A DNA stretch of 64,000 nt from Dryomyza anilis (GCA_951804985.1 OX638135.1:37131024-37195023); one strand, 5' to 3'; positions 11,594 to 21,889 are shown, counted from the stretch's first letter. The notes: generated by a model from the sequence alone, not told the origin. Numbers and translations are program-made.

Positions 11594-11776
11594 GTTCCCT
11601 CTCCTCTGTCAAAATGAGTAGCGCCCCCGATCAGAAACCTTTACCTTTAAATTAAATTGATTAATTTGCGATTTTTACACGGCATTGTTTTTGTATGTTA
11701 CTTCGTACTCGTTCTTTATTTTTCTTTTACGTTCCCTCTCCTCTGTCAAAATGAGTAGCGCCCCCGATCAGAAACC
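11594..11776 (+). repeat. two identical 46-bp elements in a degenerate ~137-bp tandem repeat
   Basis: The 46-bp sequence at 11594-11639 recurs without a mismatch at 11731-11776, while the sequence between and around the two copies is only loosely similar. Each core contains CAAAATGAGTAGCG and a CCCCC run, and could start a peptide of about a dozen residues. They lie 100-280 bp upstream of a TATA box, a plausible place for promoter elements. Confidence 0.8.
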
Positions 11777-11872
11777 CATACTTTGAACTAAACTGATTAC
11801 TTAGCAATCTTTTATAAATTTGTTCTTGGATTCTTGTGGAATCCTTTTATTGATTATGTTGCAATTTATTAG

Positions 11873-11910
11873 TATATAAGATCGCAAAACTTAGCAAAAG
11901 TCAACAGTCA
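11873..11910 (+). promoter_or_regulatory. candidate TATA promoter of the plus-strand unit
   Basis: TATATAAG at 11873-11880, followed about 28 bases later by TCAACAGTCA, a fair match to an insect initiator. The spacing suits an RNA polymerase II start near 11903, giving a 5' UTR of about 55 bases before the ATG at 11959. It is oriented opposite to the retrovirus. Confidence 0.55.
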
Positions 11911-11958
11911 AGTTTTTTTAAAACAAGTGTATCCAAAGTAATTCAGTAAAAAAAAAAA

Positions 11959-12778
11959 ATGTCTTCGTTTGCTTTGAATTCCATCTCCTCCGCAGAATTC
12001 CTTCAGGATTTGCCGAATTCGGCCTTCCTGCAGGAATTTGAGGAGGAGATGCAATTTCTCCTGGAGGAAACCCAGGAGTCAGTTGAAGGTGAGTTAATGG
12101 ATAAGATCCTTGGGGTCTTATCTGTTGATGCACCCTTCCCTGAAGAGGGACAACGAATGGTCACGGATTTGGATGACGCAGATGTCGTCTGGAATGGGTA
12201 GCGGTTTTAGTGAAGGTTCTCTGGACAGCCGTAACAACGAAGAACAGGCCCCCTACTACGGTGCCTATGGAGTTGGTAGCGGTTTTAGTGAAGGTTCTCT
12301 GGACAGCCGTAACAATGAAGAATGGGCCCCCTACTACGGTGCCTATGAAGTTGGTAGCGGTTTTAGTGAAGGTTCTCTGGACAGCCGTAACAATGAAGAA
12401 TGGGCCCCCTACTACGGTGCATATGGAGTTGGTAGCGGTTTTAGTGAAGGTTCTCTGGACGAAGGATATCGTAGCGCCTCTTCGTGGGGTTATCGTAAAC
12501 CCTCGAAGAGTGGAGGTGCGCTAGCACAAGCGCTAACGAAATATCGAGATGCCTTCGTCACTGAATGCTGGGATGCTGCGCATCTGGTAGATGGCTTGGA
12601 TGAGACAATCCGTTGTCTCAGCCAGCCCTACTCTCCGGAAGTGGCTGTCTGGGCTCGCGCCCAGATGGCCACGATACAAGCATACTGTGAATGCTTTGGT
12701 TATTCTCCACCATTCATCGAACCTTTGGTCGATGAGCTGGTGGGTTTACTCAGTTCCCAAAAAAAAAATAACTTGTAA
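11959..12778 (+). CDS. unrecognised repeat-containing protein gene nested antisense in the retrovirus (frameshifted)
   Basis: Not recognised. The ATG at 11959 lies in an A-rich context downstream of a TATA box. The first frame (11959-12201) gives an acidic 80-residue N-terminus rich in Glu and Leu. The second (12110-12778) gives three full and one partial copy of a 26-residue repeat beginning GSGFSEGSLDSRNNEE and ending in a Tyr/Gly motif, then a roughly 100-residue mostly helical C-terminus with several Cys and Trp. The good-looking coding runs in the two frames meet at about 12185-12195, so one indel or a frameshift event separates them. AG/GTGAGT at 12087-12094 resembles a splice donor, but no nearby acceptor links the frames. 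It sits between pol and env of the virus and is transcribed against them. It could be a captured host gene, a viral accessory gene, or chance; host capture is my preferred inference. Confidence 0.5.
12197..12456 (+). repeat. 78-bp in-frame tandem repeat
   Basis: About 3.3 copies of a 78-bp unit starting GGTAGCGGTTTTAGTGAAGG, over 95 per cent identical between units. The period is a multiple of three, so it encodes the 26-residue repeat. The fourth copy is partial and breaks off after GSLD. Confidence 0.9.
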
Positions 12779-13277
12779 AAATTTTTATAAATGAATAAAA
12801 ATATATATTTTAAAATATATTGCTTTTGTCTTATTATTTCATCAAAATTAGGTGTTCTCTTTTTTTCAGAAAAACAAATTATATTTTTATTTGTCAGTAC
12901 ATAAAACTGTTAGTCAACACATGGCTATTAAATATAAAAATAAGAACAATAACTTGTAATAATTTTTATAAATGAATAAAATACATCTATATATAAAAAA
13001 ATATAATGCTTTTGTCTTATTATTTCATCAAAATTAGGTGTTCTCTTTTTTCAGAAAAACAAATTATATTTTTATTTGTCAGTACATAAAACTGTTAGTC
13101 AACACATGGCTATTAAAAATAAAAATAAGAACAATAACTTGTAATAATTTTTATAAATGAATAAAATACATCTATATATAAAAAAAATATAATGCTTTTG
13201 TCTTATTATTTCATCAAAATTAGGTGCTCTCTTTTTTCAGAAAAACAAATTATATTTTTATTTGTCAGTACATAAAA
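12763..13277 (+). repeat. ~183-bp tandem repeat of the 3' end with three poly(A) signals
   Basis: Units start near 12763, 12944 and 13129 and are over 95 per cent identical. Each repeats the last codons and stop of the preceding gene (AATAACTTGTAA) followed by 3' UTR-like sequence with AATAAA at 12794, 12975 and 13160. The array thus copies a gene end, not random DNA. Confidence 0.85.
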
Positions 13278-13396
13278 CACTGCTAGGTCTTCTGAACATG
13301 TAATACTTAGCTACTCTGTCCTGCGCTAACTATTTGACTTTATTTCAATGATGTTAAAAATTATTGGTTCTTGTTGCAGTCAGCGTTTATTTAATT

Positions 13397-13726
13397 CTAC
13401 GTAACTATACTGTTGTATGCTTTTAACAAATTATTATGAAATTTTTTCGCTTTACCCTTGATACAAATCTCAGTCGTTACAGGGCTTATTATTGAAAGTA
13501 CCTCGTAGGGTCCTACCCAAACTGGTGAAAATTTATTTTTCCTATTTTGATTTTTTAGTAAAATTTTATCGCCTATTTTGAATATTATTGGGTGTACTGA
13601 GCTATCATAGCTTTGCTTAGATTTTTCTTTGGCTCTGACTTGATTTTGTCGCACGATTTCGTGTGTGCGTTGAATTTGGTATTTTAATAGCTTGTTGCTA
13701 TCATCGGTATTATTACTGGTGAGCAT
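13397..13726 (-). pseudogene. integrase C-terminus of pol, out of frame
   Basis: Continuation of pol in another frame. It holds the GPY/F-type module (KNKFSPVWVGPYEV) that ends Ty3/gypsy integrases. Compared with the plus-strand fragment at 6990-7040, one base is missing near 13700, so in this copy pol ends prematurely and this tail is not joined to integrase. The ATG at 13726 is incidental. Confidence 0.8.
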
Positions 13727-16700
13727 TTGCGTTTTAGATTGGTTGGCATTTCAAAATCGTAACCGTATAAAGTACGGAAAGGCGTTTGCCCGGTGGAGAT
13801 ATGCATTGTATTATTGTGTACATGCATTGCTGTATTTAACCACTGGTCCCAGTTTGATCCATCCTCTTTCGCAAAACTTCGTAAATACTCTGCTAATGGT
13901 CGGTGGCTTCGTTCCAAAGAGCCGTTGGCCTTTGGATGATATGGCGTAATATGTAACTTTTTAATTCCTAACAATTTACACGTGTCCGAAAATAATTTTG
14001 AAACAAAATTCGAACCATTGTCGGTTATCAATACTTTTGGTATGTTATGTCTTGTAATAATTTCGTCGTAAAATGCTTTTGCTACAGTACTTGCTTCTGC
14101 GTCTGGGATAGCTACGCAGCACATATATTTTGAAAAATCATCTTGAAAAGTTAATATATATTTATTTCCAGATATAGTTTCCGGTAAAATACCTACAAGA
14201 TCCATGTATACTTTATCGAATGGTCGTACAGGCGTATCAGTTAAAACCATTGGCATTTTAGTAAGCCTAGAACTTTTATTTACTTGGCATTTTTGACAAT
14301 TCTTAACGTAATCTTTTATTTGTTTCTGCATACCTTTCCACTTAAATTGTTTTCTGATTCTAAAATATGTTTTCACTGCGCCCTGGTGACCTCCTAATGC
14401 TGAGTCATGAAAGTCTTTTATAACAGTTTTAATTTCCTCTGGGTCAGTTAATAGTAGACTTGAGTTTAATTCGTTCTTGGTGTCTGTTGTTATTTCATCC
14501 AGTACTGGCGTGCTCATTTGTTGTTTGGTTTTTGAAATTTGATTATCTAATTTATTCTGTGTGGTCTTAGACCGTGTTTGGACCGCAGTAATATCTGGTT
14601 CTGGATGTGGAATTCTACTTAAAGCATCTGCGTTCAAATTCTGTTTACCTGGTTTGTAAGATATTTCGTAATCATATTCTGATAATTTATGCCTGAAACG
14701 GGCTAACCTTGATGTCTGATCTTTGAGATTTGCTGTGCTACGTAATGGTTGATGATCTGTATAAATTTGAAAATGTCGGCCTAGAAGATAAGCTCTAAAA
14801 TTTTTTGTTGCCCAGACTATAGCTAAAAATTCCTTTTCAATGGTGGAGTAATTTTTTTCTGCTCCATTTAAGGCCCTACTAGCAAATGCTATTGGTCGGT
14901 CGCTCCCTACTTTGCCTTGTGACAGTACCGCACCTATTGCTTCATTACTTGCATCTGTTGTAAGTAAAAAAGATTTTGTAAAATCTGGATATGCGAGAAT
15001 GGGTGGTGAAATTATTGACTCTTTTAATTTAATAAATGAACTTTGACAATCGTCTGTCCAAGCGAATTTAACATCTTTTCTAAGTAATTTATTAATTGGT
15101 AATGATAATTTTGCCATATTGTTTATAAATTTTCTGTAATAATTAATTAGTCCCAAAAACGCTTGTACTTCTTTTTTATTTCTTGGTACCGGAATATTTT
15201 TCACGCATTCAACCTTTGAGGGGTCTGGCAGAGCACCTAGTTCCGAACATTTATGTCCTAAATAGACAACTTCGCGACGCAAAAACTGGCATTTTTCTGT
15301 ATTTAATTTTAGATTGTGTTCCCTTAATTTCTGCAATACTCTACTCAACCTAAACTCATGTTCAGCTAAATTCTTTCCGTACACCACTATATCATCAAGA
15401 TAAACAAAGCAATCGATACCCTGTAAACCTGTTAATATGTGATTCATTATTCTTTGGAAAGTGGCTGGAGCCCCTGTTAAACCAAAAGGCATTCTGTTAA
15501 ACTCGAAATGACCAAGACCTGTACTAAAAGCTGTTTTTTCCTTATCCCCTTCTTCAACTAGTACCTGATGATAACCACTTGCCAAGTCTAAAGTTGAAAA
15601 ATAGCGACTGTGACCTAATTGGTCTAATATTTCGTCTATTCGAGGAATCGGAAATACTTGTTTAATTGTCACATCGTTTAATTTACGGAAATCTATAACT
15701 AGCCTCCATTTTTTGTTACCGTCCTTGCCGCTCTTCTTAGGAACTAGCAACATCGGTGAATTCCAGGGTGATATTCTTGGCGATATAATGCCGTCATCCA
15801 ACATTTTACTAACCTGTCTGTTGATTTCATCTCTATGTGTGTGTGGCAATTTGTATTGCTTTTGATTGATTGGTGGTTGGTTCCACTGTGTTATTATTTC
15901 ATGTTTAAGTACTGGCGTGTATGTTAATTCATCGCCATCTAAATGAAAAACATCATGATACGAAATACACAGATTTTGTAAAGATGTAATTTCGTCTTTA
16001 TTCAAGGTTCCATCAATTTTTATTTCCTCTAATAATTTGTTAATTCTGTTCGTAATGTTTACTGAATTTATGCTATTTATTGTTGAATTGTTGGTATCCG
16101 ATTCCTTATACTGATTGAAATTCGAGAATTTTGGTTTAAAAGCACTGTCTATTATAAATTCTTTTTCTGTAGCATTTAATACGGACACATAAACTCTATT
16201 TTTGCTAACATTCGATATGCTTTCGCCCAAATATACTCCTGGACAAATTTCTTGTTTATGTATTAAGACGATTGGAATTTTTGTTTTTAAACGTAATGAT
16301 ACTATCTTTGCGGTTCTAGGTTCTACTTTTAATTCCTGATTTAGAAAAATATTTTCCATGTCTGCCCGTGTCCTCATGGGTAGTTGTATAGTATTGTTTT
16401 TATCTTGATCATAAAATATTAACTTCTTATCTATGGCATTTATTATGGACCTATTCCATATATTATCTCGTCCTATTATTCCATCAGCGGGTATTCCTTG
16501 TTCAAGTGCCACTACATGCATCTTTAAACAGAACCACTCTATACTATTGTGCTGAATATTTATTGTCCCTAAAGTCCTTACGCATCCCCCAAAAGCACCA
16601 CTAAAGTCCTTCTGAGTATTTTTATCAAAACCCGGAAGTCGTATCATCGAACCATCCTTTACTATACTAGCATCTGCTCCCGAATCTACCAGTAATATGA

Positions 16701-17357
16701 GTTTTCCATTTTTAGCATCCTCACAAGGTACTTCGATGAAAACATCACTTACATTAGGTAGTTTGAAATAGTCACCCTGCCTACTGCATATTATACGATT
16801 CTTTCTTTTACTAAACTCACTCATATGACATCTAATCTTCTTATCATATTCTATTACGAAATTTTCAAAACTTTTTGATATTCTTGATAATATGTTTTTT
16901 ACTTTATACCCTACTGCTTCCTCTCCAAAGGTTCCCTTATACTTTTCATATTCTGCTAATTTTATTATTTTGTTCCCCAGTGTAATCGACACAATACCTA
17001 TAAAGTGTATGATATAAACTAATAATCCTACTACTGAATTACAAACCAAACACGGTGGCTCAACATATGTATCAACGGTCACTCCCGACGTTTGATGAAC
17101 AATATTTTCACCCATTTTTTCCTCTTTCAACTTCTCCTTACAGACCAAACACGGTGGCTCAACATATGTATCAACGGTCACTCTCGACGTTTGATGAACG
17201 ATATTTTCCCCCACGATTTTTTGGTTGTTATTTGAAGCTGCGGTAGCAAATGTGATCACAGGCTGCCTTGGTGTATGATCCACTATTTCTACCTTTGACC
17301 TAACTTTACTAATGTTAACGGGACCCCAGCTTATTGGCCTTGGCTGGGCCCGTGGTA
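13684..17357 (-). CDS. pol: retroviral Pol polyprotein (protease, RT, RNase H, integrase)
   Basis: About 1200 codons. Domains in order, counted from 17283: N-terminal region with a duplicated 24-residue segment and a hydrophobic stretch (residues ~83-103); aspartic protease with DSGA at 200-203; RT with LDLASGYHQV and catalytic YLDD near residue 628; RNase H with TTDASNEAIGAVL and YTDHQPL; integrase with an HHCC zinc region (GHQGAVKT to CQKCQ, ~965-1000) and the D,D35E core (YMDLVG, ITDNGSNF, NGSLERS). There is no ATG at 17283; the frame is open back to about 17358 and is entered by -1 frameshifting from gag. The end is truncated by a one-base loss near 13700, removing the integrase C-terminal module. 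Catalytic residues all look intact. Confidence 0.93.
17044..17215 (-). repeat. 72-bp direct repeat inside the start of pol
   Basis: Two copies about 108 bp apart (about 17044-17116 and 17152-17222), nearly identical, duplicating the protein segment GENIVHQTS..VTVDTYVEPP plus a Cys pair. It lies between the frameshift site and the protease. Both copies are in frame. Confidence 0.85.
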
Positions 17358-17364
17358 GTTTCCC
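17319..17364 (-). promoter_or_regulatory. -1 ribosomal frameshift signal (slippery heptamer plus hairpin)
   Basis: On the minus strand the heptamer GGGAAAC (17364-17358) sits in the gag frame as G GGA AAC, the X XXY YYZ form. The pol frame has a stop just upstream of it and is open just after it. Five to six bases downstream, CGGGCCCAGC pairs with GCTGGGGTCCCG across a 12-base loop, a GC-rich stem with two single-base bulges (17319-17352). The gag stop codon lies in the loop. This is how Gag-Pol fusion is made in many retroviruses. Confidence 0.85.
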
Positions 17365-19172
17365 CTATTGTGAGCATTACTACTGTTTGGCACAACATTT
17401 TTCTTGGCGTGGCAATCCGCTATCATATGGCCGACTTGACCACACCCATAACATGCCCTATTATTTCTGTATGTTCTATTAGGTTCGTTATTGTTATTAC
17501 TATTGTTATTTCTAAACGGATTATTATTTCTATTATTTTCATTACCATTATTAATATTATTATTTCTATTCTTACGAGTATTGCTGTCTTGCGGATTCTG
17601 ATTTTGCTGCTGTTGGTGTTGATAGCCGTTATTCTGAAGTCCTCTATAACCCCCTTGGTACTGCTGATTCTGAAATGGTTGTTGTTGGTTCTCCTGGCGT
17701 TCTTCCAGTCTATTTGATCCACATCTCCAACTCGATTCATGTCCGTATTTCTCGCATTCTCTGCAAAATGGTGTATTTTTTCGCAAATAACAGTCATCCC
17801 TTGTGTGTCCTGGTATTGTGCAAAATGAACAGACTGGCCCCTTTTTCATGGCACCCCCTGTATTCCCATTATTTCTATTTTGTTGACTTTTACCCCTATC
17901 TTGTCGTGAATTTCTAATATCAGTTTCTTGATTATTTTTACTAACTGAGGTTCCATTCGGTCTTTTTTCAAAACTATACAGTTCCTCCGGTAATCTCGGC
18001 CCCCGCAGTATGGTGGCTTCTGCCCTTAACGCTTCGTCTAATAAATCATTTAAATTATCTGCCTTGCTACTCAACAGTAGTATCTTTACAGTCGGGTCAC
18101 TCACTCCCACTTTAAATGCTGTTAGCACAGAATTTAATAGTTCCGTGTTAAAAATATCTGTTGGCAGGTTTTTCTTTTTGTACATTGTATCGGCTATGTC
18201 GTTTGCGTTCGACTGCAATACTTCTAAACGCCTTGCAAACGCCCTTAAACTTTCCCCTCCACCTTGATATGCCTGTCTTATGTTGTATTGAACTGAATCT
18301 AATGTAGCCACCTTTAAATATGTGCTTTTAAGTAATTCAAACAACTCATCTAAATCATTTATATTCTTGGTCCTCACTAATTCGTATGCATCTCCATCAA
18401 GACGCAGTTTAATACAAATCATAAATTCCTTCTGATTTTCTTCAGTTATTTTAAGGTTCGCTGCCTTACAACCGTCTATAAATCTAAGAAGCTCCGTTTT
18501 TAGGAACGGTGAATCTTCGCCCTTGAACACCGGGACCAGATTTCGTACGCATTTCGAAATATCGTCTGTCGGCATTTCAATTATTGTTATATCTTTTGTT
18601 ATGCTTTCTAAATTTTCTTCTATTCTTAAAGCTTCTTTATGGTATAACGATGTTTCGTGTGCTAAGTTTACTTCCGCCTCTAAAAATCTGATTTTCGAAT
18701 CCAATTCCCTTACTTTGTTATTTGCCTCTTCGACTGATTCAAATTCTAACCTTGGTTGTTGACGTAGTGCCCTAGCTACTGATTCATCAGAAATATCTTT
18801 ATCTTTCAACAATGCTCTTAATTTTTCGTTTTCCGCCTCTATACCGCAGGCGTGGTCTAACAACTCCTGTTTTTCTGCTAATTTATCGTTTATTTTTTTA
18901 GTTAATGCAGCAAATTCGCCTTTCCAGCCTTCTATCTCTTTTATTTTATTCTCACTTTTGTGTTCCAGGAAATATATTAATTCTTCGAACACGACATCTA
19001 CTCCTTCTACTTTAGAAAAAACCTTTGTGTTATTAACTTTATTTTTTATTAATTGTAAATGTTCTTTATTATTTACTTCGAGGCTAATTTGAGCCCACAA
19101 TTTATCCGTAAACCTGTCTAATTGCCCTAGTATGTTTCCGTATGCTAACTGTAATTGTTCCAATTCCGCCAT
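17331..19172 (-). CDS. gag: retroviral Gag polyprotein
   Basis: Intact 613-codon frame. Gag forms the particle shell and packages genomic RNA. In order: a long coiled-coil-prone N-terminal third (residues ~65-185, rich in Glu, Lys and Leu); a retrotransposon-gag capsid-like region (~215-390); a linker with Arg and Asn; two CCHC-type knuckles near residues 445-485 (CSFCTIPGHTRDDC, then CRECEKYGHESSWRC, which has one extra residue); a very Asn/Gln-rich stretch; and a canonical knuckle CYGCGQVGHMIADC near 572-585. The ATG at 19172 is the first after the 5' leader. Its 3' end overlaps pol in the -1 frame. Confidence 0.93.
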   Translation of the reverse strand: MAELEQLQLAYGNILGQLDRFTDKLWAQISLEVNNKEHLQLIKNKVNNTKVFSKVEGVDVVFEELIYFLEHKSENKIKEIEGWKGEFAALTKKINDKLAEKQELLDHACGIEAENEKLRALLKDKDISDESVARALRQQPRLEFESVEEANNKVRELDSKIRFLEAEVNLAHETSLYHKEALRIEENLESITKDITIIEMPTDDISKCVRNLVPVFKGEDSPFLKTELLRFIDGCKAANLKITEENQKEFMICIKLRLDGDAYELVRTKNINDLDELFELLKSTYLKVATLDSVQYNIRQAYQGGGESLRAFARRLEVLQSNANDIADTMYKKKNLPTDIFNTELLNSVLTAFKVGVSDPTVKILLLSSKADNLNDLLDEALRAEATILRGPRLPEELYSFEKRPNGTSVSKNNQETDIRNSRQDRGKSQQNRNNGNTGGAMKKGPVCSFCTIPGHTRDDCYLRKNTPFCRECEKYGHESSWRCGSNRLEERQENQQQPFQNQQYQGGYRGLQNNGYQHQQQQNQNPQDSNTRKNRNNNINNGNENNRNNNPFRNNNSNNNNEPNRTYRNNRACYGCGQVGHMIADCHAKKNVVPNSSNAHNRGNYHGPSQGQ

Positions 19173-19777
19173 ATATTTATCAACGCCAAAAAAAATTCCA
19201 ATTTATTTCCTAGAACACTCAACAGTTCACGTAGCTCCACAATGTTATAAAAAAAATATTATAAATTTTTTAAATTTTAAATCTGTTGACTAAAATCAGA
19301 TATTTTATAATAATGTAAAATTTTTAATTAAATTGACCATGATATTAAAATAAAAAAAAATATTTCAAATTCACAAAATCTTTAAAATGTTATTATATTC
19401 TCATTTAAATTTTAAAATGAAAATTAATTTTAAATGTTCTAAAAATTTTTTAAATTTAAAAAAAAAATTAAAAATTCTGTTTCATATTAATTTTAGAAAT
19501 AATTTTATTTACTTATCTGAGTTTAATATTAAATAAATTTCCTATTTTCTTTTTATTTCGTTTGTTATTTAATTTTAATTTCCATTTGTATATTTATTCA
19601 TTCGATTTGTATTTATTGCTTTATTAAACACTGTAATAATTGTTTAAATTTTCTGCTGTTACTCACGTATTTTCAAAACAAAAAATTAAATAATCACCAT
19701 TTATTTTGTTATTTTTAGTCCTTTTCTTCCTTCTATCGTCCTTCTTCTCTCGGTCCCTGAGAGCGTTGTTTGAGAAA
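19173..19777 (-). other. AT-rich 5' leader of the retrovirus
   Basis: About 600 bp between primer binding site and gag with many A/T runs and no frame. It presumably holds packaging signals and the env splice donor, neither of which I could locate. Confidence 0.6.
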
Positions 19778-19789
19778 CCGGCTGCGCCA
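19778..19789 (-). promoter_or_regulatory. primer binding site
   Basis: On the minus strand TGGCGCAGCCGG, six bases after the 5' LTR. TGGCG is the complement of a tRNA 3' CGCCA end; the 17.6/297 group of errantiviruses uses a serine tRNA with a similar site. The tRNA identity is inferred. Confidence 0.75.
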
Positions 19790-19795
19790 AAATAT

Positions 19796-20390
19796 TGTAT
19801 TTTATAAGGTCCTTCTTCTAGAACTTTAACTTGATCCTATTTATACTTACTGAGTCCTTTTTACTTTTTTATATTATTTAAAACAACCGAGTCTTTTTTA
19901 CTTCAAGACACTTTATTTCGCTTTAAAAGTTGGTTACACTTATACTTAACACTTAGTTGTAGACAGTTCAGCTTATCGAAAACAATTGATCCTTAGTCTA
20001 TACTTAACTTCTACTTAACACCTCGTATTCTTATAATTTCACAATAAATTGAGTAATTTCATCATGCTAAAAGAACTTAGTCAGCGTATTTATAATTTCA
20101 CAATAAATTGAGTACTTTCATCATTCTAAAATAACTAAGTCAGCGTTTATCTGAGTGACCTATTTAACGTGGGCGTGTATACCTGTTCTATGTTAAGCGG
20201 TGTGCGCCAATACAATTAAATGCTGTTTGTGTTTAACATGCATAATGCTTAACCCTAAAAGTATGCCGTAAAGAAAAATATACTGATTATGTTATATTGT
20301 GGATCATAAGCACGCTGTAAGTTCCACGATTATGATACACAATAGTGGATCATATGTAAGATGTGAACTCTACGATTATGATACACAACA
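19796..20390 (-). repeat. 5' LTR of the retrovirus
   Basis: Pair of 7621-8215. Carries the promoter and start of the genomic RNA in such elements. CATAT follows its outer edge. Confidence 0.95.
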
Positions 20391-21889
20391 CATATTAAAA
20401 ATAATAATTTAGTAATAAAAAAAATATATTTACCTATTTTACGAAAAGAACTTATAATTTTAAAGTTAGTTAATCATCAATTGAGAAAAGAAATAAATTA
20501 AGCAAAGGTAACAAATTGCCTTCATATAAAATTAAATGAAAATTCGTGATAAAATTGTCGTATTCAATGCAGATAACGCAAACCAACAATTGCATTACTG
20601 ACCTATATTTAATAGCGCAAGCTAACAAACCTTGAAAATGGTCATTACACCAAAGTATTTCATGCAGAAGCACATATGCAATATGTACGAATGTATGAAT
20701 ATCATACTTGAAGCGAGCGTTCATAGCTGGCATATAAATGCAGATCTTGCAGTTTATTTGATACCATAAACAATGCAAATAAATATCATATAATATAACT
20801 TATATAAGTACACGAAAATAATATAATAACATATTAAACATGTTTAAAAAATAAATCGCAACTCCAATTATATTTAATTACATGCAGAGAAATCATAGGT
20901 ACTTTGTACATTAATATAATTCAATTTGAATAAGCTTAAATATAACAAATACATTTTAAATGAATTTGAAGAACTTACATATAATAATTTAAATTACTTA
21001 AAGAAGAAGAAAATATCAGTTAGTATTCAATTTAAAAAGAAACAGAGATATATAAATATTTAGTACAGTTAAAATTAAAAAAAGGGAACAGAAAAATGTA
21101 ATAGGAGAATAAATAAAATAAAAAACACAGGTATTAAATATTAAATTTATAACAGATATAAAGAAAAACAAAGGATTTAAAATTTAAAAAAAAATAGGGA
21201 TTTATGCATTCAAATATTTAGTGCAGTTAAAATTTAAATTTTAAAGAAAAGAAAAAAAGTGAAAAAAATAAAATAAGAACAGATGAAAAAAAAAATGTAT
21301 GAAAAAAAATAATAAACATGAAAGAAAATAGGGAATTAAAAAAAAAAGACGGATACAAATTTTCATTAAAAAAAAAAGACAAAAAAAAATAATATTAATT
21401 TTAACTATTAAATTTTTAAAGAATAAAAAAAAGAGATAAAAAATATATATGAATAAAAAGGAACTAAAATTTAAAAAAAGGAGAAAATTTTAATTGAAAA
21501 AAAAGAAGCGAAAAAAAATATTTATAAATAACGGTATTAACTATTAATTTAAAAAAAAGGGAAAAAAATTAAAATAAAAAAAAAATTTAATTAATTTATT
21601 TTAATTTTTATCTAACATTTTATTTTATATTAAGCTTTTAAAAAGAGATATACAAATTTGTATTGGAAATTAAATACATTTTTAAAACTAAATTTAATCA
21701 GATTAAAAAATAAATATATATATATATATATATAATAAATTCAACAATTTTTAAGAACATTTAAAATAATAAATATATGTATATATAATATATTTAATGT
21801 ACAATATATTCTATGTACATATATATTTATAAAAAAAAATAAACAATTTTACATGAAAAAAAAAATTATATGATTTTTTTTTTATTTGA
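20391..21889. other. AT-rich region, no gene recognised
   Basis: A-rich plus strand with many homopolymer runs, especially 21000-21880, and a short (TA)n at 21714-21733. A 102-codon minus-strand frame (20470-20778) has no recognisable domain and biased composition; I do not call it a gene. It could be the decayed remainder of the gypsy fragment interrupted at 7620. Confidence 0.4.

Larger units (their letters stand above)
7621..20390 (-). mobile_element. full-length endogenous retrovirus-like gypsy element with env
   Basis: A 12.8-kb errantivirus-type element on the minus strand: 5' LTR (19796-20390), primer binding site, gag, pol (by -1 frameshift), env, polypurine tract and 3' LTR (7621-8215). 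The LTRs are each 595 bp, begin TG and end CA in element orientation, and differ at only about three positions, implying a recent insertion. Damage: a one-base frameshift near the end of pol and an in-frame stop in env. The unusual part is 2.8 kb between pol and env with a plus-strand gene-like unit; errantiviruses normally have pol and env close together. Confidence 0.95.

Noticed and set aside
12087..12147. A 57-59-bp intron in the antisense gene
   Set aside because: The donor looks good, but removing sequence to the nearest AGs (12145, 12147) does not join the two coding frames.
12210..12524. Alternative frame through the 78-bp repeat (repeats of LVAVLVKVLWTAVT)
   Set aside because: The period is a multiple of three, so all frames stay open; the chosen frame links to a longer, more complex C-terminus and the stop before the poly(A) signals.
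17334..17797. Frames overlapping gag on both strands, Ile/Val-rich
   Set aside because: Out-of-frame readings of the Asn-codon-rich part of gag.
20470..20778. 102-codon minus-strand frame
   Set aside because: Hydrophobic, Cys/Ile-rich composition, no homologue recognised, and isolated in AT-rich DNA; likely chance.
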